Below, in pieces: positions 38,806 through 48,444 of a stretch of 64,000 bases of DNA. The stretch's first letter is position 1. Each line of letters begins with the position of its first letter. Under the pieces are notes generated by a model. The model worked only from the letters and a program-made list of their open reading frames with translations. It was not told where the DNA came from and made no database searches. Position numbers and translations under genes: made by a program. Source of the DNA: Sphingomonas citricola (GTDB lineage: Bacteria; Pseudomonadota; Alphaproteobacteria; Sphingomonadales; Sphingomonadaceae). The stretch spans positions 310,001 to 374,000 of the forward strand of contig NZ_JAHXZM010000003.1 of NCBI RefSeq assembly GCF_019429535.1. The letters run 5' to 3'.

Positions 38806-40395
38806 ATGAACCTGGCCCGTGCGCTCGGCTCGGTCGGCGGACTGACGCTTGCCAGCCGTGTGCTGGCGCTCGTCCGCGACACGTTGCAGGCGACCTATGT
38901 CGGTGCGAGTTTCGCCTCCGACGCCTTTTTCGTCGCGTTCCGCCTGCCCAACATGTTTCGCGCGCTGTTCGCGGAGGGCGCGTTTTCCGCGGCGTTCATT
39001 CCGCTGTTCAATCGCAAGGTTGCGGAAGGCGGCGGGACCGCGGCCGGGGTCAATTTTGCCGAGCGTGCGCTCGCCCTTCTGTTCCCGATCCTGGTCGCGT
39101 TCACCGCGATCATGCTGCTCGCCGCTTATCCGATCACGTGGGGGCTATCGGGCGGGTTCGAGCGACAGCATCCTTCCCCGACGCAATTCGCCTTCGCGGT
39201 AACGCTGTCGCGTTTCACCATCCCCTATCTGACACTCATCTCGCTGGTATCGCTGCTCGGCGGCATATTAAATTCGCTCAACAAATTTTGGGTCAATGCC
39301 GCCGCGCCGATCCTGTTGAACGTCGCGATGATCGCAGGCCTACTCTTCTTCCACGGTGACAACGCGTACGAGACCGCGCGCGTACAGGCGATCTCGGTGA
39401 CTGCAGGCGGTGCACTGCAGCTCCTGTGGTTGATGTGGGCGTGTCGCCGCGCGGGCGTCTCGCTGCGGCTGCGCTTTCCGAAGCTCGACGACGACGTGAA
39501 GCGGCTGATGAAGCTGATCGTCCCTGCCGCCGCGGGCGCAGGGGCGGCGCAGATCAACTTGGCGATCTCGACCGCGCTCGCGGGCGGGTTGCTGTCGGCG
39601 GGGTCGATATCGGCAATCTATTATGCCGACCGGCTCAACCAGCTGCCGCTCGGCATGATCGGTATCGGGCTGGGCACCATTCTTCTCCCCGTCGTCTCGC
39701 GCCTGCTGAGCGAAGGACGTGAGGCGGAGGCGATGGAGACGCAGAACCGCGGGTTAGAGCTCGCGCTGTTCCTGACATTGCCCGCCACCGCCGCGTTCGT
39801 CTTCGCAGCCGAGCCGATCGTGCGCGGATTGTTCCAGCACGGCGCGTTCGACGCCGCCGACACAACGCGTGCCGCGCTCGCGCTGTCGGCCTTCTCGATC
39901 GGGCTGCCGAGCTACGTCTTGGTCAAGGTGCTGACGCCGGGCTTCTACGCGCGTGCGGATACGAAGACGCCGGTACGACTCGCCTTGTGGTCGGTCGGAA
40001 TCAACCTCGTCGGCAATCTGATCCTGATCCCGCTGCTCGGCCACTATGAGATCGGCCAGGTCGGGCCCCCGCTCGCCACCGCACTTGCCTCGACGGTCAA
40101 TGTCGCCTCGCTCTACGTGACCCTCGCGCGGCGCGGACATTTCACGCTCGACGCGCAGGTGCGGCGCAAGGTGCCGCGGCTCGCGATCGCCGCCGCCTTG
40201 ATGGGTGCGACGCTGCTGCTCGTCACACCGCAGATCGATCCCTATCTGACCGGCAGCATCGTCAAGCGCGGGCTCGCGCTCGCGGTACTGGTCGGCGCTG
40301 GCGTGCTCGTCTACGTGCTCGCCTGTTTCGCGACCGGCGCGTTCCGCGTGGCCGATCTTCGTTCCCTTCTTCGCCGCAGAGCCTCTTCCCGATGA
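38806..40395 (+). CDS. murJ: Lipid II flippase MurJ
   Basis: MOP-superfamily inner-membrane protein that flips lipid II for peptidoglycan synthesis. The 529-residue protein has about 14 membrane segments and MurJ motifs: GGLTLASRVLALVRDTLQATYVG, AFFVAFRLPNMFRALFAEGAFSAAFIPLF, and the LPSYVLVKVLTPGFYARADTKTPV block. Key Arg residues lie in the first of these (LASRVLALVRD). Its stop overlaps trpS (ATGA). Confidence 0.96.
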   Translation: MNLARALGSVGGLTLASRVLALVRDTLQATYVGASFASDAFFVAFRLPNMFRALFAEGAFSAAFIPLFNRKVAEGGGTAAGVNFAERALALLFPILVAFTAIMLLAAYPITWGLSGGFERQHPSPTQFAFAVTLSRFTIPYLTLISLVSLLGGILNSLNKFWVNAAAPILLNVAMIAGLLFFHGDNAYETARVQAISVTAGGALQLLWLMWACRRAGVSLRLRFPKLDDDVKRLMKLIVPAAAGAGAAQINLAISTALAGGLLSAGSISAIYYADRLNQLPLGMIGIGLGTILLPVVSRLLSEGREAEAMETQNRGLELALFLTLPATAAFVFAAEPIVRGLFQHGAFDAADTTRAALALSAFSIGLPSYVLVKVLTPGFYARADTKTPVRLALWSVGINLVGNLILIPLLGHYEIGQVGPPLATALASTVNVASLYVTLARRGHFTLDAQVRRKVPRLAIAAALMGATLLLVTPQIDPYLTGSIVKRGLALAVLVGAGVLVYVLACFATGAFRVADLRSLLRRRASSR

Positions 40396-41408
40396 CGAAT
40401 ATGCGTGTCGTTTCCGGCATCAAGCCGACCGGCAATCTCCACCTCGGCAATTACCTCGGCGCGGTGAAGCAATGGGTCGCGATGCAGGACCAGATCCTGT
40501 CGCAGGGCGGCGAGACGATGTATTTCATCGCGGACCTGCACGGGCTGACCGAATGGATCGCCCCCGCGGAGTTGCGCGCCAACACGATCGAGATGACCGC
40601 GACGCTGGTCGCCGCCGGGATCGATCCCGAACGCTCGATCCTGTTCAACCAGGCGCGCGTGCCGCAGCACAGCGAACTGTCCTGGTTGCTCAACAACGTC
40701 GCGCGCGTCGGCTGGCTCAACCGCATGACGCAGTTCAAGGACAAGGCGGGCAAGAATCGCGAAGGCGCGAGCGTCGGGCTGTACGATTACCCGGTGCTGA
40801 TGGCCGCCGACGTCCTGCTCTACAACGCGACGCACGTGCCGGTCGGTGAGGATCAGAAGCAGCATCTCGAACTCGCGCGCGACATCGCGACCAAGTTCAA
40901 CGCCGATTACGCGACCGAGCTGTTCACGCTGCCCGCCCCGCTGGTCAGCCAGGCCGCGCCGCGCATCATGAGCCTGCGCGACGCGGGCGCGAAGATGTCG
41001 AAATCGAACCCGTCCGAGCAATCGGTCGTGAAGCTGATCGATTCGGACGAGGTGATCGCGGACAAGTTTCGCCGCGCGAAGACCGATCCAGACCTGTTGC
41101 CGGAGACGTGGGAAGAACTCGAGGGGCGCGCCGAGGCACGCAACCTTGTCACGATCTTCGCCGCGCTCGCGGATCGCGCCACCGCGGACGTGGTGGGGGA
41201 ATATGCGGGCAAGGGCTTCGGGCAATTCAAGCCGGCACTCGCCGATCTCGCGGTCGCCAAGCTCGCGCCGATCCGCGACGAGATGACGCGGCTGCTCGCC
41301 GATCGAAGCGCGATCGACGCGATCCTGGAACGCGGCGCCGAACGCGCGCGTGATCTGGCCGCCCCGGTCCTTCGGCGCGCGCAGGAGGCGATGGGGCTGC
41401 TCGTCTGA
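40392..41408 (+). CDS. trpS: Tryptophanyl-tRNA synthetase
   Basis: Class I aminoacyl-tRNA synthetase charging tRNA-Trp. The 338-residue protein has the HIGH-type motif TGNLHLGNYLGA, the VPVGEDQKQHLELARDIA segment and the KMSKS loop KMSKSNPSEQS. The start lies inside the murJ stop codon. Confidence 0.97.
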   Translation: MTNMRVVSGIKPTGNLHLGNYLGAVKQWVAMQDQILSQGGETMYFIADLHGLTEWIAPAELRANTIEMTATLVAAGIDPERSILFNQARVPQHSELSWLLNNVARVGWLNRMTQFKDKAGKNREGASVGLYDYPVLMAADVLLYNATHVPVGEDQKQHLELARDIATKFNADYATELFTLPAPLVSQAAPRIMSLRDAGAKMSKSNPSEQSVVKLIDSDEVIADKFRRAKTDPDLLPETWEELEGRAEARNLVTIFAALADRATADVVGEYAGKGFGQFKPALADLAVAKLAPIRDEMTRLLADRSAIDAILERGAERARDLAAPVLRRAQEAMGLLV

Positions 41409-41580
41409 GGCGATGAGGGGCGATGAGGTGGCGTGTCGCGCCAGATATTAGCGTCTGGCTCGGACTGATGATGACCGGCAGGAAATAAACCGGACAAATA
41501 CAGCTGCTTATCGGATTGGCACGGCACGTGCTGAACGATCCACATTGAGGCCACGGCCTCGCCAATGCGGAGCGAACATC

Positions 41581-41886
41581 ATGAACCGGGAACAACAGCA
41601 GTCCGCCGCAACTCCCGCGCGGGACAGCATTTTCGGCGTCTGCGCTGCCATCGCGGGCGACTTCGGGTTCAATCCCCTGTGGTTGCGTCTCGCGATCGGC
41701 GCGGCGCTGATGTGGAACCTCGAGGTAGCGCTGGCGTCCTACGCGGCACTGGGCGTCATTGTGTTGGTCAGTCGACTGGTGTCACCCGATCCGCGCGTGC
41801 GCACATCACAGACTGCCATGCCGACACCGCTCGCGGCGGAAACGCAGCAAAACAACGAACCGATCGACCTGCCACGCGCCGCTTGA
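41581..41886 (+). CDS. PspC-domain small membrane protein
   Basis: A 101-residue protein with one PspC-like unit: DSIFGVCAAIAGDFGFNPLWLRLA (about 14-37) followed by a hydrophobic stretch (about 38-65, WNLEVALASYAALGVIVLVSRL) and a polar tail. PspC domains sense or buffer membrane stress in the phage-shock response, but no pspA or pspB is near. ATG 41581 is preceded by GGAGCGA. It is convergent with dnaA, seven bases away. Confidence 0.78.
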   Translation: MNREQQQSAATPARDSIFGVCAAIAGDFGFNPLWLRLAIGAALMWNLEVALASYAALGVIVLVSRLVSPDPRVRTSQTAMPTPLAAETQQNNEPIDLPRAA

Positions 41887-41892
41887 GCGGTG

Positions 41893-43341
41893 TCAGGACT
41901 CGAGTTGATGGATCAGCGTACGCACCGCGCCGTCGACGTCGCGGTCGGTGTCGCGCAATTCCTCGATCCGGCGGACGGCGTGAATGACCGTGCTGTGATC
42001 GCGTCCGCCGAACTTGCGGCCGATCTCGGGCAGCGAGCGCGTCGTCATCCGCTTGGCCAGATACATCGCGATCTGGCGAGGACGCGCGACGGCGCGGGCG
42101 CGACGCGCGGAGAGCAGATCGATCTGCTTGATCTCGAAATGCTCGGACACAACCTTCTGGATCTCATCGATCGTCACGCGCCGCTGCGCACCGCGCAGCG
42201 TGTCGCCCAGCACGCTCTGCGCGAAGCCCAGGTCGATCACCTCACCGGTGAGCGACGCATAGGCGACGACGCGGTTGAGCGCCCCCTCGACCTCGCGGAT
42301 CGATGACGCGATACGGCACGCGATCATGTCGACGACGTCGGCCGGGACGGTCGCGTCGGGCAGTTCCACCAGACGCTGCGCGAGCACCGCGCGGCGGAGT
42401 TCAAGCGTCGAGCCTTTGACGTCAGCGACCAAGCCGGCGCTCATGCGACCAAGAATACGCGACTCGACGCCGTCGAGCGCCTGCGGTGCACGATCAGCCG
42501 AAATCACCAGCCGCTTGCCCGCAGCCATGATCTCGTTGATCGTGTGGAAGAATTCTTCCTGCGTCGCGTCCTTGCCCGCGATGAATTGCAGGTCGTCGAT
42601 CAGGAGCAGGTCGCACCCGCGCAGACGTGACTTGAAGGCGTGGGTGTCCCGCGCGCGCATCGCGGCGACGAAATCGAACATGAACCGCTCGGCCGACATG
42701 CACAGGACGCGCGCGTCGGGGCGCGCGTCGAGGAACGCGTGGCCGATCGCGTGCATCAGGTGCGACTTGCCCTGCCCCGTGCCGCCGTGGATGAACAGCG
42801 GGCTGAACCGAACCGGGCCGGGCTCCGCGAGAGCCCGCGCGGCATTCAGCGCGACGCGGTTCGACGCATCGGCGACGAAGCGGTCGAAGGTGTAGCGCGG
42901 ATCGAGCACCGGACGCTCGATATGGAGCGATGCCTCGGGTGCCGTGGGGCGTGGCGCCGCGGCCGGTAGGGCGGCCGCGAGATCGAGCAACGGCGCGGCG
43001 GGTGCGATCGGTCGCTGCACCGGCGGCGCCGCCGTGATCGCCACGACGTCGGGGGCGGACGAGGCGCGACGTGTCTCGATCGATACACTGCGTACGCCCG
43101 GCAACAGCGCGCGAAACTCGTGCACCAGCCGCTCGGCGTAGTGATTGCGCACCCAGTCGGTCATGAACGCGGAGGGCAGCGCGAGCCGCACGTCCTCGCC
43201 ATCGCACGGCTCCACCAGCGACATCGGCGCGAGCCATTGATCGAACAGGCGTGCGCCCGCGGACAGGCGCAGATTGGCGCGGACGCGGGCCCATGCCCGG
43301 CCCGTGTCGCTCAATCCCGCCTGATCTCCGCCTTGCCGCAC
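41893..43341 (-). CDS. dnaA: Chromosomal replication initiator protein DnaA
   Basis: AAA+ initiator that binds DnaA boxes and melts the origin. The 482-residue protein has domain I (about 12-80: WARVRANLRLSAGARLFDQW) and a Pro/Ala-rich domain II. The AAA core shows Walker A HGGTGQGKSHLMHAIGH, Walker B LLLIDDLQFIAGK and SRILGRMSAGLV. Domain IV is a helix-turn-helix with the signature GGRDHSTVIHAVRRIEEL. There is no ATG; GTG 43341 is chosen for a GGGAG eight bases upstream, with GTG 43347 and TTG 43392 as alternatives. It lies downstream of rpsT on the same strand. Confidence 0.95.
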   Translation of the reverse strand: MRQGGDQAGLSDTGRAWARVRANLRLSAGARLFDQWLAPMSLVEPCDGEDVRLALPSAFMTDWVRNHYAERLVHEFRALLPGVRSVSIETRRASSAPDVVAITAAPPVQRPIAPAAPLLDLAAALPAAAPRPTAPEASLHIERPVLDPRYTFDRFVADASNRVALNAARALAEPGPVRFSPLFIHGGTGQGKSHLMHAIGHAFLDARPDARVLCMSAERFMFDFVAAMRARDTHAFKSRLRGCDLLLIDDLQFIAGKDATQEEFFHTINEIMAAGKRLVISADRAPQALDGVESRILGRMSAGLVADVKGSTLELRRAVLAQRLVELPDATVPADVVDMIACRIASSIREVEGALNRVVAYASLTGEVIDLGFAQSVLGDTLRGAQRRVTIDEIQKVVSEHFEIKQIDLLSARRARAVARPRQIAMYLAKRMTTRSLPEIGRKFGGRDHSTVIHAVRRIEELRDTDRDVDGAVRTLIHQLES

Positions 43342-43731
43342 GCACACGTCTCCCACGGCCGCGAGCACGGGCTCACGACACGCCACATTCAAAGGTCAGA
43401 ACTGCCCATCGCGGTCCCCACCACGCTGGGTCGCCAAGCTGATCCGTTTCCCCCAACCGAGCGATCGTCGGCCTGGAGCGACAGGATTAGGAACATGGAC
43501 GTGAGTCGATCAAGTCCGTCCGCGGACACAAAAACGAAATAAAGCGGATTGACACCAAATTCGGCGCTGAAACCCGTCGGATTTCTGATAAGCCACTATA
43601 ATCGCGGTACTTTTGTCATTCATGCCTGATCGGGAGATGGCGAATCGCGGACTAAGCGTGCTTTTTTCAAAGCGTCGCCACGACCGGTCGTTTCGCGACG
43701 CCAAGGTTCCCGCCGATATCGACCGGGCATG
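43342..43731. other. AT-richer spacer between rpsT and dnaA
   Basis: About 390 bases with no credible protein gene. The part from about 43520 to 43735 is clearly richer in A and T than its surroundings (runs such as CACAAAAACGAAATAAAG and CTTTTTTCAAAG). It should contain the dnaA promoter, read on the minus strand, but no convincing -35/-10 pair was found. No TTATCCACA-type DnaA box was seen, so it is not called an origin. Confidence 0.5.
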
Positions 43732-43764
43732 AAAAAAGGCTCGCCGGATCACCTCCGACGAGCC
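43732..43764 (-). terminator. Rho-independent terminator of rpsT
   Basis: Read on the minus strand: a 10-bp stem (43755-43764 with 43738-43747, one G-T pair), a seven-base loop, then six T residues (43732-43737). It starts 22 bases past the rpsT stop. This separates rpsT from dnaA transcription. Confidence 0.88.
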
Positions 43765-43786
43765 CTTGAACTTGCGTGAACGCGCG

Positions 43787-44050
43787 TCAGGCGAGCGCGG
43801 ACAAACGCTTCGTCAGGCGCGAGAACTTGCGCGACGCGGTGTTCTTGTGAAGCACGCCCTTCGCGACGCCGCGCGCCAGCTCGGGCTGAACCGCCGCCAG
43901 TGCCGTCGTCGCCGCAGCCTTGTCACCGGACGCGAGCGCTGCCTCGACCTTCTTCACGAAGGTGCGGATACGGCTGACGCGGGCACCGTTCACTTCGGCC
44001 CGGCGCTCGTTGCGGCGGATGCGCTTCTTGGCTTGTGGCGTGTTCGCCAT
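43787..44050 (-). CDS. rpsT: 30S ribosomal protein S20
   Basis: An 87-residue basic ribosomal protein that binds 16S rRNA at the bottom of the 30S body. It opens [20 protein letters not shown] and carries [14 protein letters not shown] and the closing [20 protein letters not shown], the S20 signature. ATG 44050 has an AGGACCTAC-type leader. It is followed by a strong terminator and lies after mutM on the same strand. Confidence 0.98.
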   Translation of the reverse strand: MANTPQAKKRIRRNERRAEVNGARVSRIRTFVKKVEAALASGDKAAATTALAAVQPELARGVAKGVLHKNTASRKFSRLTKRLSALA

Positions 44051-44147
44051 GTAGGTCCTCTGATCTGCTGAAAACGTTGATAAAGGGCGCGGGAACAGCC
44101 CGCCTCCCTCTTGAAGGTGCCGCGCATAACGATACCCGACCGAAGCG

Positions 44148-44990
44148 TCAACTCTTCTGGCGACCGGCGCGCGACCGCGCGCGCTGACAGGCCGGACACC
44201 AGAAGGTCGATCGACCGCCCTCGGCGTAGCGCGCGACCGTCCCGCCGCACCCGCACGGCTCGCCCTCGCGACCGTAGACCGCGAACTGCTTGGAGAAATA
44301 GCCGAGCTCGCCGTCCGGTCGCGCGTAATCGCGCAGCGTCGAGCCACCCGCCAGGATCGCCGCGTCGAGCACGAGGCGGATCGCGTCGACCAATCGTGCG
44401 AGGGCGGCAACGCCGATATCGCCCGCCGCGGTGTGCGGGTCGATCCGCGCATCGTACAGTGCCTCGCAGACGTAGATATTGCCGAGCCCGGCAACCACGC
44501 GCTGGTCGAGCAGCGCCAGCTTGATCGACGTCCGCTTGCCCGCGAGCGCGCTGCGGAGGTAGCGGGCGTCGAACGTGGGATCGAGCGGCTCGGGCCCGAG
44601 CGTTACAAACGCGGGGAACGACGCGAGTGCGTCGGTCGCGATGAGGTCGACCGAGCCGAACCGTCGCGCATCGTTGAGCGCCAGCCGGCGCCCCGCACCC
44701 GTCTCGATCACGAGATGGTCGTGAAGCTGCAATTCCTCGGGATCGACGCGCCAGCGACCCGACATGCCGAGGTGAAACACCATCGTGTCGCCGCGATCGG
44801 TCGAGACCAGCCCGTATTTGGCGCGACGATCGATCCCGGTCACGCGCGCGCCGGTCAGACGCTGGCGCAGATCGTCGGGGAAGGCACGACGCAGATTGGC
44901 GCGGCGCGTCTCGATCGCGGTGATCACCTGATCCTGCAGAACGGGGCGCAGGCCCCGCACCGTTGTTTCAACTTCGGGAAGCTCTGGCAC
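44148..44990 (-). CDS. mutM: Formamidopyrimidine-DNA glycosylase
   Basis: Bifunctional glycosylase/AP lyase removing 8-oxoguanine. The 280-residue protein starts with [13 protein letters not shown], where the N-terminal Pro is the Schiff-base nucleophile and Glu follows. It has the [21 protein letters not shown] loop Lys, the helix-two-turn-helix [16 protein letters not shown], and a C-terminal zinc finger (EPCGCGG, then FWCPACQ). It is divergent from ubiE. Confidence 0.97.
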   Translation of the reverse strand: MPELPEVETTVRGLRPVLQDQVITAIETRRANLRRAFPDDLRQRLTGARVTGIDRRAKYGLVSTDRGDTMVFHLGMSGRWRVDPEELQLHDHLVIETGAGRRLALNDARRFGSVDLIATDALASFPAFVTLGPEPLDPTFDARYLRSALAGKRTSIKLALLDQRVVAGLGNIYVCEALYDARIDPHTAAGDIGVAALARLVDAIRLVLDAAILAGGSTLRDYARPDGELGYFSKQFAVYGREGEPCGCGGTVARYAEGGRSTFWCPACQRARSRAGRQKS

Positions 44991-45109
44991 GCCAGCGAGC
45001 TAGGTTGCGTTTGCCCGACCGGCAAGGCTTGGCTAGAGCGGCGGCGCTGCCCGATCGAGGGCGGCGCGCGGGCCCGGATCGTTTCCGGCGACAGCGGCGA
45101 TGAACGGAT

Positions 45110-45856
45110 GTGAAAACGTTGAGCGAGCAAGAAACCGTCTCCTTCGGCTACGAAGACGTGTCCCCGACCGAGAAAACGCAGCGCGTGCGCGGCGTCTTCT
45201 CCAACGTGGCGAGCCGCTATGACCTGATGAACGACGCGATGTCGGGCGGGATGCACCGACTCTGGAAGGATCGCTTCGTCCGCCGCGTGAAACCGCGTTC
45301 GGGCGAGCAGATCCTCGACATGGCGGGCGGCACGGGGGACATCGCGTTTCGCATGGCACCGTCGGGCGCGGCGATCACGGTCGCCGACATCAATCCGGAG
45401 ATGCTGGGCGTCGGCATGACGCGCGCGCAGGATCGCGGGCTGACCGGGCTGGTGTGGACCGAGGCGAATGCCGAGACGCTGACCTTCCCCGACAAGTTCT
45501 TCGATGCGTACACGATCGCGTTCGGTATCCGCAACGTCACCGACATCCCGAAGGCTCTGCGCGAGGCGCACCGCGTGCTGCGGCGCGGCGGGCGGTTCTT
45601 CTGCCTCGAATTCTCGACCACCACCTGGCCGGGGTTCGGCGAGGTGTACGATGCTTATTCGCACAAGGTCGTTCCGCAGCTCGGAAAGTTGCTGGCGAAC
45701 GATCCCGACAGTTACCGCTATCTGATCGAGTCGATCCGCCGCTTCCCCGACATGCCGGCGTTCGAGCGGATGATCCAGGACGCGGGTTTCGTGCGCACGC
45801 AGGTCGAGCCGATGCTGGGCGGTCTGGTCGCGATCCATAGCGGCTGGAAGATTTGA
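45110..45856 (+). CDS. ubiE: Ubiquinone/menaquinone C-methyltransferase UbiE
   Basis: SAM-dependent C-methylation of the benzoquinol ring in ubiquinone synthesis. The 248-residue protein shows VFSNVASRYDLMNDAMSGGM, LDMAGGTGDIAFRM (SAM), the FGIRNVTDIPKALREAHRVL signature and FSTTTWPGFGEVYDAYSHKV. It starts at GTG 45110. The stop overlaps the TTG start of ubiB, so ubiE-ubiB are coupled. Confidence 0.96.
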   Translation: MKTLSEQETVSFGYEDVSPTEKTQRVRGVFSNVASRYDLMNDAMSGGMHRLWKDRFVRRVKPRSGEQILDMAGGTGDIAFRMAPSGAAITVADINPEMLGVGMTRAQDRGLTGLVWTEANAETLTFPDKFFDAYTIAFGIRNVTDIPKALREAHRVLRRGGRFFCLEFSTTTWPGFGEVYDAYSHKVVPQLGKLLANDPDSYRYLIESIRRFPDMPAFERMIQDAGFVRTQVEPMLGGLVAIHSGWKI

Positions 45857-47391
45857 CCTCCGCACTCGTTCACACTTGGCGCCTGCTGACGTGGGGCCGG
45901 ACGCTGGCGCGTCACGGCGCGCTGCGCGGGATTGAGCGTGATCCCAACACGCCCGTGCGGTTGCGCCGGTTGCTGCGGCTCGCCCGACTCGGAGCGCGCG
46001 TTCCCGAACAACCGCGCTACGCCGACGCCTTCGAGGCGCTGGGCCCCGCGGCGATCAAGCTGGGTCAAACGCTCGCGACGCGTCCCGACATCGTCGGCGA
46101 GGATGCGGCGGGGGGGTTGCTGCGGCTGCAGGACGCAGTGCCGCCGATCCCCTTCTCCGTCGTCTGCACGCAGCTCAAGGCGAGTTTCGGGCGCCCGCTC
46201 GACGAATTGTTCAGCGAGATCGAGGAGGTGCCCGTCGGCGCCGCCTCGATTGCGCAGGTGCACCGCGCCCTGACAACCGACGGGCGCCGCGTCGCGGTCA
46301 AGGTGCTGCGTCCCAACGTCGAGGAAGATTTCGCGCGCGCGATCGACACCTACGAATGGGCCGCCGCGCAGATCGAGCCGATGGGCGGCGAGCTCGCGCG
46401 GTTGCAGCCGCGACTGGTGATCGAGACGTTCAAGCGCTGGACCGCGCGTGAACTCGATCTCAGACGCGAGGCGGCGTCGTCGTCCGAACTCGCGGAAAAC
46501 ATGTCGGCCGAGCCCGGCTTCCTGGTGCCCGCGATCGACTGGCAGCGAACCACGGGCAAGGTGCTGACCAGCGAGTGGATCGACGGGATCAAGCTGTCGA
46601 ACCGCGCGGCGTTGATCGAGGCGGGGTACGACCTACCCGAGCTCGCGCGCGTTCTGATTCACGCGTTCCTGCGGCAGGCGATCGCCGATGGTTTCTTCCA
46701 CGCCGACATGCACCAGGGCAATCTGTTCGCGGTACCGGGCAACCGCGTCGTCGCGATCGATTTTGGGATCATGGGCCGGATCGACCGGCGCGCCCGCGTA
46801 TGGCTGGCGGAGATCCTCTACGGATTGATCACGGGCAATTACCGCCGCGTCGCCGAGATCCATTTCGAGGCGGGCTACGTGCCCGCGCACCACGACGTCG
46901 GCGAGTTCGCGACGGCGTTGCGCGCGGTCGGCGAACCGATGCGCGGACTGCCGGTCAAGGAAATGTCGATCGGGATGATGCTCGACTCGCTGTTCTCGAT
47001 CACGCGCGATTTCGACATGATCACGCAGCCGCACCTGCTGCTGCTGCAGAAGACGATGGTGATGGTGGAGGGCGTGGCGACGAGCCTCGACCCCGACATC
47101 AACCTGTGGGAGACTGCGGGGCCCTTCGTCGAGGAATGGATCCGCACCGAGCTCGGCCCCGAGGCGGCGGTCGCCGACCGTATCGTCGCCGACGTACGCA
47201 CGCTCGCGCGGCTGCCCGACCTCGTGCGCCGGATCGAGGCGCATTATCCGGCGCCAGGCGGCGCCCCCCCTGCCCCGCCGCTACCCCGCATCGAGGTCGT
47301 GCGGATCGGCAGCGCGTGGCGATACGTAGCGGTGGCAGCGCTCGGCGCAGCGGCAGCCGTCGGCGCGATGCTCGTCGGGACGGCGTGGTAG
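45853..47391 (+). CDS. ubiB: Ubiquinone biosynthesis protein kinase-like UbiB
   Basis: ABC1/ADCK-family atypical kinase or ATPase needed for ubiquinone synthesis. The 512-residue protein has the KxGQ motif (AAIKLGQTLATRPDIVGE), the Ala-rich nucleotide loop VPVGAASIAQVHRA, AVKVLRPNVEEDF, the catalytic FFHADMHQGNLFAVPGNR and the metal-binding AIDFGIMGR. Two C-terminal membrane segments anchor it. The start is TTG 45853, within the ubiE stop; no ATG or GTG fits. Confidence 0.95.
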   Translation: MTSALVHTWRLLTWGRTLARHGALRGIERDPNTPVRLRRLLRLARLGARVPEQPRYADAFEALGPAAIKLGQTLATRPDIVGEDAAGGLLRLQDAVPPIPFSVVCTQLKASFGRPLDELFSEIEEVPVGAASIAQVHRALTTDGRRVAVKVLRPNVEEDFARAIDTYEWAAAQIEPMGGELARLQPRLVIETFKRWTARELDLRREAASSSELAENMSAEPGFLVPAIDWQRTTGKVLTSEWIDGIKLSNRAALIEAGYDLPELARVLIHAFLRQAIADGFFHADMHQGNLFAVPGNRVVAIDFGIMGRIDRRARVWLAEILYGLITGNYRRVAEIHFEAGYVPAHHDVGEFATALRAVGEPMRGLPVKEMSIGMMLDSLFSITRDFDMITQPHLLLLQKTMVMVEGVATSLDPDINLWETAGPFVEEWIRTELGPEAAVADRIVADVRTLARLPDLVRRIEAHYPAPGGAPPAPPLPRIEVVRIGSAWRYVAVAALGAAAAVGAMLVGTAW

Positions 47392-48419
47392 CAACGGGCG
47401 GGCGCGGCTGGCTGCGCGCGCCGACCCGCGTGGCCGGCGTCGGCCGCACCAACGCGCGGCTGCTGCTGCTCGTCATCGCGGTGGTGATGGTGGTCGTGGT
47501 GAGCCTGGCCGGCCCCGCGCTGACGCTCGGCGATCAGGACCATGTCGCGATCGTCGCGGCGATGCGGGACGGCAGCAGCTTTTATGGCCTGATCGGCGGG
47601 ATCGTGCCCGCGGATGCGTTCAGCGGTCGGCTGGTACCCTTGCCGACGCTCGCGCTGGTCGAGAGTCGGGTCGGATCGCTCGGCATGACGATCCTGCTGT
47701 GCGGGGTACTGGCGTCGATCCTGCTGACGGGTTGGGACCGTTTGGCTACATTGTTCGACAGGCTCGCGGCGCGAACAATGGGCGTGTTGCTGTTGCTCGG
47801 CGGGGCGGCGGCCGGCGCGATGCTGACGATCGAGGAGCCACATGCCGGGTGGATCGCGCTGCTTGGCGCCTGGTCGTTGTTGTTGCGGCGAGGCGACCGC
47901 TGGATCGAAGCAGCCGCGGTCGCCGCGATCGCCGCGACGATCGATCCCGCCGCACTCGCGCTTACGATCGCCATGGCAGCAGTGGCACTAAGCGAACGAC
48001 GTCTGCCGGAAATATGGGGCTGGCTGGGCGCCTCGATGCTCGGCGCGGTGACTTGGCTCGTGCACCGTCTGGCGCTGGCGAAGCTCGGTGTGGCGGCCGT
48101 CGGAACCGGCATTGCTGCGAGCCCGATCGACGTCGCGGTCGCAGCGCTGCTGCCCGTGGCACCGGTGTGGCTCGCGACCGCCATATGGGTGACGATGATC
48201 GCTGGATGGTTCGTTGTGCGCGATCCGCTCGCGATGCGCATCACATCGGTAACGATCATCGGGGTGCTCGTCGCGCTTTTGCCCGGCATGCAGGTTGCCG
48301 CGACGCTGACGATCGTCCTTCTGCCGCTCGCGGTGATCTTCGCAGCCGTCGCGGCAATCACGCTGGTGCGTCAGGCGACCAGCCGACGGCGGATCACGGT
48401 GACGCGGGTGGCGCGATGA
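47385..48419 (+). CDS. Polytopic membrane protein of unknown function
   Basis: A 344-residue protein that I do not recognise. It starts at a GTG overlapping the ubiB stop by seven bases. The first hydrophobic helix (about 20-40, LLLLVIAVVMVVVVSLAG) precedes a soluble stretch with a DQDHVAIVAAMRDGSSFYGL motif (about 50-70). Seven to eight further hydrophobic helices and a short basic tail (SRRRITVTRVAR) follow. The helix-loop-helix layout with an early Asp loosely recalls GT-C glycosyltransferases, but that is only an impression. It lies between ubiB and coaBC, all on one strand. Confidence 0.72.
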   Translation: MVATGGRGWLRAPTRVAGVGRTNARLLLLVIAVVMVVVVSLAGPALTLGDQDHVAIVAAMRDGSSFYGLIGGIVPADAFSGRLVPLPTLALVESRVGSLGMTILLCGVLASILLTGWDRLATLFDRLAARTMGVLLLLGGAAAGAMLTIEEPHAGWIALLGAWSLLLRRGDRWIEAAAVAAIAATIDPAALALTIAMAAVALSERRLPEIWGWLGASMLGAVTWLVHRLALAKLGVAAVGTGIAASPIDVAVAALLPVAPVWLATAIWVTMIAGWFVVRDPLAMRITSVTIIGVLVALLPGMQVAATLTIVLLPLAVIFAAVAAITLVRQATSRRRITVTRVAR

Positions 48420-48444
48420 TGGCGCGGCGGGTAGGATAGCGGTT

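Noticed and set aside
41440-41459. Terminator hairpin after trpS
   Set aside because: The stem is only six bases (GCCAGA/TCTGGC) with an eight-base loop and no T-run.
43342-43731. Chromosomal replication origin next to dnaA
   Set aside because: The region is AT-richer, but no DnaA box cluster was seen, and in many alphaproteobacteria the origin is not at dnaA.
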